From Rotaria sp. Silwood1 (Eukaryota; Rotifera; Eurotatoria; Philodinida; Philodinidae): a stretch of DNA of 64,000 nucleotides. Location of the stretch: NCBI GenBank assembly GCA_905250075.1, contig CAJNOP010000040.1, forward strand, positions 1,233,646 through 1,297,645, written 5' to 3'. Positions 37,963-50,503 of the stretch are shown in pieces. The notes below the pieces were generated by a model. The model ran no database searches, had not been told where the DNA came from, and saw only the letters and a program-made list of their open reading frames with translations. A program made the translations under genes and the position numbers. Each line of letters begins with the position of its first letter. Position 1 is the first letter of the stretch.

Positions 37963-38115
37963 AACCCCTCCCCATATTAGAAGCCCCCGGGGGGCTTCTA
38001 TTAGACCCTGCAAACCTTGGCCGGATTTTGCTGGGCAAAACTGAAAATTTTGCTGGAGAGACCCCTCCAAGGGGGGCTTCTAATATGGGAGGGGCTTCTA
38101 TTATGGGGAGGGGTT
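37963..38115. mobile_element. GC-rich MITE with TACTA target-site duplication
   Basis: A 153-bp element framed by direct repeats TACTA at 37958-37962 and 38116-38120. The terminal inverted repeat is aacccctccccatattagaa, matched on the right by gggaggggcttctattatgg and ggggaggggtt. A second inner inverted pair (gaagccccc/gggggcttc) is present. The right end carries a partly duplicated end sequence. It is strikingly GC-rich in AT-rich surroundings, has no coding capacity, and has the structure of a non-autonomous DNA transposon. Confidence 0.85.
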
Positions 38116-38120
38116 TACTA

Positions 38121-39070
38121 AAAAAGTTGAAATGGTCTTCGGAGTGGTAGTGAATTCTATATCAGTTTTTATACCTTTTTTTATGTTCATACGCGATAAT
38201 AGCCCTAGAATTATTGGTATTTTTAGAAGTGGGAAAGGCTTAAAATGCGACAGAAAAATGTTTTCATTCTCAGAGTGCTAAAAGTGATGACGAGGAAAGG
38301 AAAGAACACAACCTATCGTGACTCAACCTCTTCAGCGAAAGTCAACTTGCCATCAAACTATGCCTCCCATGATTGTCTTCATCTGAAAAAGACATTTTTT
38401 TAAAATTTTTATTTCACTTGTCGTTAACGAAAGGCAAATTGTGTTTGAAAGGTCGGTTTCTGTCTCAGCTATCACGACTTATGAGGAGCACCATCCATCT
38501 TTTTCTCTCTAATCAAGAACTAATTAAAGTTGATTTTATTCATGGAAATTTGCATAATTTTGAATGGTTAGTTAAAACAAAAACTTGAATATCTTTCTGT
38601 TATTTTTATATGTAAATATACTTCTGTTTAAGGTTTTTTTTACAAACAATTTAGTCTAAAGTTTCACAATAACGCTCATTTCTTATATTTAAAAATAAAA
38701 ACAAGGAAAAAAAAAATTTTATTATGTATATATATAAAACGAAAAATATGAGGGAGTTGTTTTGCGATCAGATGAATTTATAAAATCCTGATACATTGCC
38801 AAGTGCATATATATATATATACAATTGAGAATCATCGAATATGTCTTTTTGAAATCTTTGTTATATTATATAAATACAAACGAAATAAAATTAACGGAGT
38901 TGACAACATTCAAACGTTGAACCAGCATTTAGAGAGAAAGCCGTGATAAGTAAACATGGAAAAAAAAATATCCAATAAACACACAAGCTCAAACTATCTG
39001 ACAGTAAAACCACAAAAGAAATTATATCACAAACACATGTTAATAAGAAAAATTTTATAAATTGTTGGTT
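38121..39070. other. Intergenic region, no gene recognised
   Basis: The short plus-strand frame at 38373-38588 has no domain and no splice context. Poly-A and AT-dinucleotide tracts are present. Confidence 0.5.
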
Positions 39071-39075
39071 TTTTT

Positions 39076-42000
39076 TTATGCATGATCAATACAACTTTCT
39101 TTTTTGATTTTCTCTAATGTTTCAGTATCTTGAAGAAGTTGATCTAGCCTTTTTTCGCATTCTGCAATTGTTTTTATATAATAATCTTGATCAGCTAATA
39201 TTAAATATAAATTAGCTTGTACAGCAAATACATTTTCAAGTTCAGGATAAAATTCAAATGGACATGAATAACATTTGTGTTTTTGTCTATTCATTATACG
39301 TATATCAACAATAGAATCATTTGGATCAATAACACGAAAATTATCATCAAATAATATATGATGTGAACGAGGATTTCTATCATCTGGATCAAACCATATT
39401 GGTTTTGATGTTGTATAATGATAATTTGTTTGAAACCATGCATTAAAATCATCTCTTATTGCATGTATACCATGACCACTTTCTAATTTTTCATGAATTA
39501 AAAATTCATCTGCTATTATTTGCATATCAGAATCTTCTTCAAATTTCATATGAAGCAAAATGGATTGATCTTTTTTTGAACGTTCAATACGACCAGGTTG
39601 AAGATTAACATGAAGAGGTTGATTAAATTGAAATGATGGATGTTCATTTGCAAGAACACGTTCAGCATTTTCTAGAAAATTTTTACTATCATCACCCATT
39701 GTCCGTAAATATATAACAAAATCTCGATTAGTCTCTTGTAAATATTGAATAAGACGAAAAAATGATGGTAATATATAATGATAGAGTGTACCATTTGCTG
39801 AACGAAAACCATTTACAGGTACAAGATCCTTATGTAAAATTGATAAACGTCGTCTACGCTGATAATGTTCTACTGATGGTTTTAATTCATTTGTATTATG
39901 TTCTTGTGCTTCTTCAATAGTTAATATTAAATCTTCTCGTTCACGTTCAGGAAGACCTAATCTATTATAACGTAATGATTCAATTAATTCGTCATAAAAT
40001 CGACGAAAACGTGCACCTTCATTATTTATAAAACTACCCGTTTTAGCACGTAAATCTTTTCTACCACTAGCTTCTCGTACAATTAGACTTTCTAAATATT
40101 TAAAATAGGTTGTACAATTTGGACAATCATTTGGTTTGTGAAGAGATGGTGATGTTGATACCCATTCCCATTCACCTTTATCATTTTCATATCCCCAAAG
40201 AACACCGGTTAAGAAATTGTTTACACCTATAAATAAATAAAAAAAAGCGAAACATATATTATTTATTTATATATGAATATTTATGATATTTTCTTCGAAA
40301 TTAAATTCTACCATTTAGTTGCACTCGATTTAATTGCGATAATATTTTCAATTGAATTGAATTGATTATTAATTAAATATTAGAAACATATAAAGGATGA
40401 TAGAAAAGTATTAAGACAAGATGTTTGTTTACTTTGAACATATTTCGGATGAGTTAATAACTATGAGTAAAGATACTCTTTTTGAATATGAGCTGAGAAA
40501 TTTTAACTTAGGTTTTACTCGAGAGTGGTGAAGTAATCTTTGAAAAAAAGAAATTAAAAAATTAGTTTGGACGAAAACTTTTTTTTTTATTTTGACTATT
40601 GCAATGCGAAACTAAAAGTTAAAGATCTTTATTTAGATATCAGCTTCTATATTAGAAGCTACTCTATACAATGCATTATTTCTTGTCTCTCAATTAGGCA
40701 CTTTTACTTATCATTTTTGTTAAATATACATTTTTGTGCAAATAGCGGTAAAACTAACAGTTAAGTTCATTTATAAGATTTCGTAGAAAAGTGTCCTCGA
40801 TAGAAAGTTAACAATTTCGTTAATCTTCAGCATGAACCTATTGACTTATCATTAAAAAAAGTTTTTCCACTCTTTCCAAAAATCTCTCACTACTCTTGAA
40901 CAACAATAAACACATCATTACATATTTCTAGTCGTAATCTATAGTTTTGAGTTCATTTGAAATGATTTCAAGCAGGTTAAAACAAACAAACATATGCACA
41001 GAAAATGTCCATTTACAAAAGGTGATCTTCGAAAAGTGTAACCTAACTAATAGTTTTTGACTCACCAGAAATACGTCAATATTAAACAAACATCTTGTCC
41101 AAAAGCTTTTCGATCAGCCGTTATGTTGTTCAATTTACTAATTTCTTTTTTTGAAAAACACGGTCTAAAAAGAGTGTTGAAATATAGAGGTAGACACTTG
41201 CATCTGTCTCTCCACAGACGTAGCAGGTATCCTTAGCAACGCTCTCCACCTTTTCCTGCGTAACAGACGGTAATCAACGGTGTTAATATACAATCACAGG
41301 GCGTATATCAATAATGTCTTGTTATAAATTATGAACTAATTTCTTATTGGATGTTTGGAGAATTAAGTAAAATTATGAGGAAGACGTGTGTCTCAAAATA
41401 GATAGAATAAAATAATCTCCTTACGATTAGTAACAGCAAATATATTGTATTTTTCATTTGAAATTCTGCAGGAATTTTGTTAACAGCTTCTTTTTTATTC
41501 CGTTTTTCTTTTCGAATAATTTCATCATATAAAAGCTTATGATTTGCCGTTGCTATTCTCATTTATGGTTGTAACTAATCAGTGAACGATTCAAAGTTAA
41601 AGAAAAGAATGTAAATGCCTATTTTCAATCATGAAAAAAAGAATGTCGTTTTGTAGATCATATGATCACAGAAATAGAATTCTTTATTATGACGTTGTTA
41701 TAAAAAAAATTCTATTAGAGTTATTAATAAGTATTCTTTTCTTCAAGTATTACTTCGTAGCTATGTGTAAACAGAAAAGTTAAAATATTTTTCAATTTAA
41801 AATATGTTATCTTTCTGCGCAGTTATCATGAAAATTACTAATATATTTATATTTTTTTATTTGGATGTTTTTTTTTTTCAAAACTAGAAAAACATGAAAA
41901 TTATATGCATAAATGTAAGCTTTTTATTTAACGTATAAAATTCGATTGAGTTTTGATATATTTTATTAGAAGGATCAAAAGAACTCTTTTTGATGTAATC

Positions 42001-43240
42001 TTTCATATCATAAAGCCATATGAAACTCAATACACTCTAAACTGTAACGAAGTATTACACTGTATTTACATTATGAAACAATAAACAACTGGTAAGATAT
42101 TTATTCCAAGGCTTTCGCAATGCGAAAAGTGCATTAAGAGATGAGGAAGATAGACTAAAACCAATAAAAGCAACATATCAACAATAGTTTCTGGAGGCTA
42201 TTACATACTCATTTCTCTTAGTGTGATTCTCATCATTAGTATCTTTCATTTCCCGAAAAATCTAAAAATTAAACTAGAGACAAATGTCAATAAATTCTTC
42301 AACAAATAGATTACGTTAGATTAGATCTTAACCGTATCAATCTCAGGTTGACCTTTCTATCTATGTACAGAATAGAATAGTCCAAAAGTTACTTTATCAA
42401 ACAAAAGAACTGAATATCATCCTTATAATTTAGTTAAACAAATTAATGCTTCTATCTCTGACAAGTGAATGTAAGTAGTTCATATTTATAAAATAAATCT
42501 TCAAAAAATCCCTTCTATGAAGTATGATCGTTTACTTCATTAATGAATTATAAGACAAACAAACAATTATTTATTTATCTGATCAAAAATATAGGGCGTA
42601 TATAATTTTTCTTCGATTACTTCCTCACATTTGTCTCGCCGTCTCAAGGTTATATGACACAATCATGTCGTAATATTCTATATATTCAAAAATTTTCATT
42701 TGTAAACAATCTCATATCATAGGTACACTGCGATATCATTTTTCTTAGCTTAGTCATGGTCACTACTTGTTTCTACTTCGGTCAATTTTAATATTTGAAA
42801 ACAGTTAGCTTCTTCAACATTTTACTAATGAATATCAACTATGAATATTGTTATAAAAATAGTAAAACGAATCAATTCCTTAGTCTAAACTATAGTGGAG
42901 ATATTTCAAGATAAGTATATAAAACAATAATATTCAAATCAATTTATGACAACGAACCTTGTTCAATTGTTGTTGCGGAGACATTATTGGCGACCTTATA
43001 ATATTTAAAAATGGTAAGAAAAACAAAAATAAATAGAAATAACCTTACTTGTAATGTATTTCGATTATCAAAATGTAGGATAAGTTTTCGTTGTTCAGAT
43101 AATGTATTATTATTAGTAATTTTTGTATATTCATATCCGTTACAAAATGTTTGTTTTGATATAGATAAATCATTGTGATTGTTTTGATATTTTGTCGGTG
43201 AATCCACTAATAAATTCTCATAATTTGTTGCATCACTCAT
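39076..43240 (-). CDS. Uncharacterised protein with possible HAD-like motif
   Basis: Three exons (43240-43049, 42994-42958, 40226-39076) join in phase to 459 residues; intron 2 is about 2.7 kb. The splice makes a continuous segment LILHFDNRNTLQVANN followed by EQGVNNFLTGVLWGYE. HFDNRNT resembles the DxDx(T/V) nucleophile motif of HAD-superfamily enzymes with the second Asp replaced (D58-N-R-N-T62). FVIYLRTMGDD near the middle could be a second HAD-like element. I recall related uncharacterised proteins in other animals and protists but cannot name a function. There is no signal peptide or membrane helix. C-terminal part: ANLYLILADQDYYIKTIAEC, ending SCIDHA. ATG at 43240 follows an acceptor-like CTAG by two bases, and a donor-like site at about 43,599 may mark a 5' UTR exon. 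Real gene: confident; HAD assignment: tentative. Confidence 0.7.
40399..41118. mobile_element. Decayed TIR element in intron 2 of the HAD-like gene
   Basis: Left end (40399 on) reads gatagaaaagtattaagac then aagatgtttgttta. The reverse complement of the right end (about 41047-41116) reads gatcgaaaagcttttggac then aagatgtttgttta. Similarity continues for about 70 bp (catatttcggatgagt against cgtatttctggtgagt). The interior is about 580 bp without a transposase frame. Non-autonomous DNA transposon remnant of unknown superfamily. Confidence 0.6.
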
Positions 43241-43244
43241 ATCT

Positions 43245-46200
43245 AGTCGTATTTTTAAGAATTTAAATAAATATTTCTATTATTCCGATAACGGTGCAGC
43301 TAGCTGGAAATTTGGCACACGTCTACAAAAGGTTCAAAAATGAAATCTTATAAGAAAGAAAAATGTTGCAATAATTGTTGTTTTTTTTTTGTAAGTTCTT
43401 TCTTTTATATTTACTATATAAAGAAAAACTACGAGTTTCGAATACATCAACATGACCGGCTGTGACAAAGAAGTATGAAAAGAAAAAAAAAGGAAAGAAA
43501 AAGAAAAAAAAAAGTTGAGTAGACAACAAAGTATTTTTCTATTTTTCAGAGAAAAATGAAATTTGACTAAAAGCAACCGAGTAAAACTTACTCGTCACCG
43601 TTGTTGGTTCATTGTCATCGTAGCAATACAACAATTTTTTCTTTTCTTCATTTTTTTTTGTTTTTGATGATTTTGTTTCACTCATATGCAGATCGAAACA
43701 ATAATCTTCATCAGTATGTTTTCTTTCTCATTTTTTTTCTGTTCTTGTCATGGATGTCGAACGAAGAGACTACAGAACGCTGTATAAATATTTTGTTTTT
43801 GTGCTCAAATGTATGATGCACATGTGTATATATAAAGGGAAGAGAGAATGAAAATAATTGAGAGAAAAGTAATTCAATAGGTGGAGAAAAAACATATTAT
43901 TCTGACGATGAAAAAGTAGTAAACAACAAATTTTTTCTCGCCTGAAAATGTTTTTTTTTTTGAATGGATTTTATTTATAAACACAATTAGCAATTACAAA
44001 CGTCGAAGAAAATGAATATGCTTCAGGCAACTTATCGAATATGTGAAATTAAACAGGTGATGAGTTGAATAGAAATATGAATGGTTAGCAATATTTTTTT
44101 CCCTCATGATCATTGTTGCTTTTAATATAAGCAAATACAGTGAAGTACATTGATTGATCATACAATGCGTCATTGGGTGCTTTTATTTAAGAATATGTTT
44201 TGTTTGCAAACGTCAATTTCAGAATAGTGAACTATAAAAATAACAATGGATTAATAATATTTTGTCATGAATTTTTGAATGAAGAATATTGCCTTTCTTG
44301 CTAATGATATCCTTTTTATTTTGGTATCACTTGCTTGATTGTAGATAAAAAAGAATGATATTTACATAGCTATATCTTCAGCAGCATTCGCCATCTAGAA
44401 GTTCAACGACAATTGAGATAGAATTCGAGGCATTGTATAATGAGGGTGACTTAAAACATTCTGATATAAACTTCATGGAAGAAGTTACTTAAATTGATAA
44501 CCCTATGATCTTAGTTTAGAGGCTTCCAGCAGTGAATTTGACTTGATTTTTTCGAGCTCTTTGACTTTCGAAATATTCAAGAAATTTGTTTTCAAAACCA
44601 TTGTCACATATAACCACACTAGCGAGGTTATAAAGATTGGCACAATATGGTAGGTATATCTTCAATTAATTAGTTTTTACCTGTATACTGTACCTTGAAT
44701 AATTTCGATAAACAATCGAGGTTCGATACGCAATTACGTATCATGATACTAATAGAAAAGCATTGATAACAGGCAGAGAGTACATATGTTAGATAGACGC
44801 ACACAGAGAACTGAAAAAAAACAGTATCTTATGATTAAGTATATGTTACATAGAACGTAAATATTTGTATATGCATCGAAAAATTTTTTGTTGTATTACT
44901 AGAGTTTTTATATGCTCAACTTCTTTGATTTATAATCGCTAGAATGATATTATGTCATTTGAAAAATAATAAAAATAGGATTTTTACAATCACATTAAAA
45001 ACAATAATGTAATAAGACAGGTGAAAAATCTTACATCAACCATAGCGCAAAGTTTGCAAATAGATTATTAAAAGATTTAAATTGAAAAGATATTTATTTA
45101 CAGCATATATTTCTCACAGACATAAGAGATAACAAAGTGAACACAGCGTGAAAGGTAGATTAAGTATGCAGTAATTAAATAGTATTGATTTCTAAAAGAC
45201 ATAGTTAATTAAAGTGTAAAATTAATATAGAATTTGTGGTCTTGTGTAATTTTTTGTCTACTAATAGATGTCAAGAAGAAGAAAACCCATAAAAATATAT
45301 AGTGAAAGGTATAAAAAGTTGTGAATCAGTGCTTTTCTTTTTAATCATCACTGTAGTTATTAGGAGAACTTATGACTGTTATACAGTCATAAAAAGAAAA
45401 ATCACTCGTGCTGATATACAGACTAGTTCAGAACGATCTGACCAATATCAGCCAAGGCGCAAAATCTGCTGTAAAAAGAGGAAATTTGTTCGAACCGGGA
45501 AATAACTTGGCGAATATCCATAGACTCAAGAGTTTCAAACAAACATTCCTAGATAAAAATTTTTCAAAAAATTTCTTTAAATAAAATATTTTTTTCAGAA
45601 ATTCATCCGAACTCAAGAAGATTTTCCCAAAAGTGCGTTCCCACACGTGGGCCAATTCTGTATCTCTGACTACCAGTACTAGTTTCGACTCTGATGACAT
45701 GTAGGATATTATTTAGTTTGCTACATTCTTCAAACATCATTGAATTACATACAATACTTTCAATCGAACAGTTTATCACTATCGAAAAATAATTTAAATA
45801 TAGTATTCGATAGAAACATACCTTTACAACTTGAACACAGATTGTGAAAAGTCTCCTTTATTTATTACGATGTTTTCACGAATAAACTGAGATTATAGTA
45901 TGTGTGTCATAAATAATGATACCATTCGAAGTTTCGTTTTATCTGATCTATGTTTATATGTAGAAAACAACGTTTGATTTCAAATGAGCCGCTATTCAAT
46001 TCTTTATAAAATCGTACGAGAATATCAGATCTTATCTTCAAAATTGGCAAAAGAATCAAAGAACATTGAGCTTATCCGATATTATGTATCGATTTCTAGA
46101 GGATGTTTTTCAAACAATTTTCAATACTTGACTCTTTTATTTTGGGCGTAAGAGACATAACATAGAAACTTCATTATGGCAATAGAAGTAGCTCTTTGTT

Positions 46201-47110
46201 GAGAACAAACTTTCATAAGAAAAGCTAACCCTTCTAAATATCCAGATATGATGAAATACTTAGCCTTTAAAAGTTTCCATATACAGCAGCTACCGATCTA
46301 TTGCCAGAAAACAGATAAATAATCCTTGAAAAACATAGGCTGTAATGAATAAAACTTTGCTTACAAGTTGTTGTATGCTAGAAACTGTTAAATATTGAAC
46401 GAATAGACGATTATCCAATTTTCGCGACCAGCTTTAACATTAGATTTAAGGCTATCACGCGATTTTTTGGAGAATAGAATAATAAATATTTCGAGGCTAA
46501 GCGCAGTGCTCTATTTACAAATATGACCAAGATAAATAAAAAAGCTGTTGGTGCAATCCTTGTGGGATTAAAATGTGAAACACGATATAGCTGCTGTTGC
46601 TAATCATAGGGATATTGTTTTAATCTGTCTACACTTCTTCACCTTGCTTTTACTTAATCATTCAGAAATACAATAAAGAAGTAGTTAACATATTATTCTC
46701 AGCTATTATTGTCATACGATCTGTAATCATATGTCAAGAACGTCTATCACAGTTTATGATGTTGTCCAATCAGTATATGTTGCAGTCTGTGGGAGGAGAG
46801 TGAAAACTTTCATCCTATATACTTCAACATTCTTATTAGATCGTGTTTTACAAAATATGAACGAGGACATTATATTTAGTGCACCAGTTAGATTAGTAGC
46901 GAGAAAGCCAAAATCGATGGAATTAAATATTATATGATAATTATCCTTATATATGATTCGCAATGTTTTTACTTTTCGTTTCAGATCTTTAAAATTACAA
47001 AATAGTATTCATTACTTATAAGCCATGAATGTATGTTTTATTATTTATTCTTAATGAAATGAGATATAAAATTTTAGAGATTAAGAAAGGATGAGTAAAA
47101 GAAAAAAAGA
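43245..47110. other. AT-rich intergenic region, no gene recognised
   Basis: About 3.9 kb between the HAD-like gene and UPB1. Frames near 45,302-45,700 and 46,731-46,963 overlap on opposite strands without domains. No RNA gene or repeat family identified. Confidence 0.5.
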
Positions 47111-47113
47111 GAT

Positions 47114-48922
47114 TTATTTTGTTGAACTTGGATCCTTAATAATATCCATTTTATAATCCGGACGAATTGCTCGAGCAAAACTATCAGCATATAAATCAAG
47201 ACGTTGTGTCATTCGAAAACCCCATTTATCTTTCATTTGACGACTTAAATTCAAGTCACATTCAGTAACTAAAAGTCCATCACGAATTCGAGATAAACCC
47301 TGAAAAAAAAACGAATTAAACAAAAAACAATAGTTTTTCTTAAAACTCACAGGTGTTCGACTACCATCAGGTGATGCTATATAACTACTTCCTAAAAGAA
47401 ATAAAACAATTTAACTTATTATCAAATTCAAAATATTACCATAAAAATGTCCAAAATTTTTATGAGCTGGTTTACCATCACCACTTGTAAATTCATTTGG
47501 AAACGCTTCAGTTCCAACTCGATTAATACCAACTGCAAAGTAACTATTTGCAATAGCTGCATTACGTGCTTCAATACTCCATAAAGGTTCACTAAAAAAG
47601 TTTCCAAATTCAAAATTTATAATCTCCGAAATACATTTTAATTTTACCTAAGTGCTCCAACTGTCGCACTTGGATTAAAAACGACTAAAAACAAAACAAG
47701 TTTGTTTTTTTCTCTCTAAATACTCGACATAAAAACTTACTTTCGGCACCATTTACACCATACATAAGCCAGTTTTGTGGATGATGACGTCCATAGCAAA
47801 TATTTACCGCAATTCGACCTATAAGAAAATGGCAAATAGATATTTTTCATAATATACAATGAAAAAAGAAAACAAAACATACCAAAATCTGTTTCGAACA
47901 CTTTATGACCTGTATTGCCTTCCATATAGTAAGTTGACTAAATAAAAAATTTTGAATTGTGTATCAATGAACTAAATCAATAAAAATTACTTCATTAAAA
48001 TCACCAACTAGAAAAAGAACAATAAAATAATGACATTGAATTATTAAAACTAAAAAAAAAACAAAAAAAATTACCTCTTGGAATATGATTTTTTCGTGTA
48101 ATACCAATAACATTACCACGATTTGAAATAATTACTGCTGTATTCCAAAAAACATCGCCATGTGCTTCATCACGTTCTAATATTGGACTAACAATAACCA
48201 TATTATATTTTTTTGCTCTCTAAATTTTTAATCATCAAATAAACAAAAAACATATTGATTTATACGAAATTCAAACTTCGGCAAGAAACTTTGTTGTTGG
48301 TCCATTATATGCTGATTCAGCAAATTCAACCCAAGGATATTTTTCTCGTGTACAAAAAGCAAATGGCATAGCTAAAATTCAATAACCGTTGTCAACAATA
48401 ACAAGTTCTATTGAGAATACATACTCCACGCTTCTTGCATACAAACTACATTTACTTGACATTCATGCGCAACAGCAAGCATTTGATCAATACGTTGATG
48501 AATTGCATTTCTCTATTATATATATGCATCTAATTAATATTTTAAAGAAGAGAATTTTTTATCATACTTGTTCTTCAACACTAGCTGTAGTTGGTTTTTG
48601 AATAGCATTTTGAATAGCACCAATACGAACTAAACGTGGTGGTCTTGTTTGTTCTTTTTGTGCTATTTTAATTTGATAACCTTGAAGATCAAAATTATTT
48701 TTTTTAGCTGTTTCTTTTGCCTTAGTTGGTAATTCAAGGTCACTTAATTTAAAAGAAGAAAATGAAAAAAAAAAAACTATAGTTCATAAATTTAATTCTT
48801 TATACTTACGTTGCACCTGGCCCACGAAGAGATAAATTTACTTTTTCAAGTACATCTGCTGGTAGATGTTCAGCTAAAATTGATTCTAAACTTTCAAATT
48901 TATCATCTAAACTAGCAGCCAT
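47114..48922 (-). CDS. UPB1: Beta-ureidopropionase (beta-alanine synthase)
   Basis: Hydrolyses N-carbamoyl-beta-alanine (and the beta-aminoisobutyrate analogue) to beta-alanine, CO2 and NH3, the last step of reductive pyrimidine catabolism, in the cytosol. Twelve exons join in phase to 393 residues, close to the animal length of about 384. The nitrilase-superfamily catalytic triad is visible: Glu123 in CMQEAW, Lys200 in TRKNHIPR, Cys237 in [10 protein letters not shown]. Other family blocks: [66 protein letters not shown]. The exon at 48007-47991 is only 17 bp and encodes VGDFNE. An acceptor-like TTTTAG lies 5 nt before the start codon. The enzyme appears intact. Confidence 0.96.
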
Positions 48923-49930
48923 TTTATCTAAAATAAGAACAAAGTTTCATCTTCTCATGTCTTATTAAAATATCAATAACAATCGAATGAAGAAGAAACG
49001 CAGATCACATTTGTAAGATAAGAAGCAATTTTCAACAAAAAAACATGCACTATTTAATACAACTAGAGAAGGTTATCTGGTTTTTGTCAAAAATAAGCCT
49101 ATTGGACATAAGTAAATATTAAATCCTTTGTTAATGCCAAGCTTAGAACTCTAATACGTTAGTAAGCATAACAAATACTATGCTTTTCAGTCTTGGTGAT
49201 ATTTTTTTTTGATTCAAATTTCATAAATTATATGTAATGATCCATAGATTTGATTTAATACCTTAATCAATGATAAGAATAGTTATTTTCGTTGTCAAGG
49301 GAAATATAAGATCACTATTATCATAATGAACAAACAATAAAATACTAGATCATGCCTGGAATCATTCCTAAAATGATATCTTCTTACTTTTAATGTAAAA
49401 TCTAAATAATTTATGATGAGTTTACTAGGTAATCTTTTATTTGAAAAAATTCAATTATCCGTGTATTTCTTGAAACTAAAGTTACATGATTGTAATATAT
49501 ATTCAATACTCTTGAATCTCTAGAGTTACTATTTATTGTTAAGGATATAAGTTCAACTTAAATACACATCGTATGATAGAACAAAAGAGTGATAGTAAGT
49601 GCAGAGAAAAAAAAACAATTGCTTAGTGCTTTATCATTGTGTAAATACAGTATGTGTGAGTAAATACAGCTGTTTAAGTTTGACTTTATTGCTGAAATTC
49701 AAATAAAAGTGCACTCAAAGCAGATGTAGATTTTCAATTTCATCATAATATAAAAGACATAGTGAAAGATGATGAGTATTGTTTTTAACAAAAAGGAAAT
49801 AGTCATACACAATCCGAAATCTTTAACAAGTGAAGAAAACACATGTGAGTAGAATAACTGAAATAGATGTGAAGATCTTTTTAATGTCATTTTGGCAAAC
49901 ATTTAAAAACAAGAAAACAAACAAAAAAGT
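48923..49930. other. Intergenic region between UPB1 and NPC2
   Basis: AT-rich with no supported frame. The short minus-strand frame at 49,699-49,902 has no domain. Confidence 0.5.
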
Positions 49931-49936
49931 ATTTTT

Positions 49937-50503
49937 TTAATCAAGCATTTCAAACAATTGGCCTTTTTTCCAACCAACTAAATTTTTTCTTCCATGTGCA
50001 CTACTTATTATTGTTGCTGGAAATAATAAACAAGCATAATCTTGTTTTTGATCATCAGCTTTAAGTTCAATTTTGACATAAAGTGAAATTGATGGATATA
50101 TTTCTAAAACAGGTAACGACATTGATGCTACATTGCTATCATTTGGATTTATTGGACATTTAACATTCATTTTACAGGCATCTGGATCTGGTAATGGAAA
50201 TGGAACCGGAACACCACCAATAACACCTTGCATTAAAAAGAAAGAAATATTTTAAAAAAGAAAAGCATTTTTTCATTTACCATGAATGCTAACTGTCGCT
50301 GTTTTTGATGGAGCTTTGGCTGTAAATGTTAAATTCATTGCATATGTTTTGCCTTTTGTAAATTTGCATGGAGCTGTTGGACAATCCGTTACTTCAAATT
50401 CTTGAATTGTACCTGCCTCTGATCCACAATCTTTGAATGGTGTTCCTGCCCATAATGAATTGATCGAACAGGATAATACGACAAGAATAAATAATTTTAG
50501 CAT
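49937..50503 (-). CDS. NPC2-like sterol-binding protein (ML domain)
   Basis: Secreted or lysosomal cholesterol/lipid-binding protein of the NPC2/MD-2-related lipid-recognition family. Exons 50503-50281 and 50226-49937 join in phase to 170 residues. Signal peptide MLKLFILVVLSCSINSLWAG, then FKDCGS, VTDCPTAPC, a junction segment VSIHGVIGGVPVPFPLPDP, DACKMNVKCP and DYACLLFPA. The six cysteines and the GVPVPFP stretch are the NPC2 pattern. The C-terminus is about 20-30 residues longer than typical (GRKNLVGWKKGQLFEMLD). An acceptor-like TCCAG lies 13 nt before the ATG. Animals often have many NPC2-like genes, so orthology to vertebrate NPC2 is not claimed. Confidence 0.9.

Noticed and set aside
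45302-45700. Overlapping opposite-strand frames
   Set aside because: No domain, no splice continuation, and mutual shadows.
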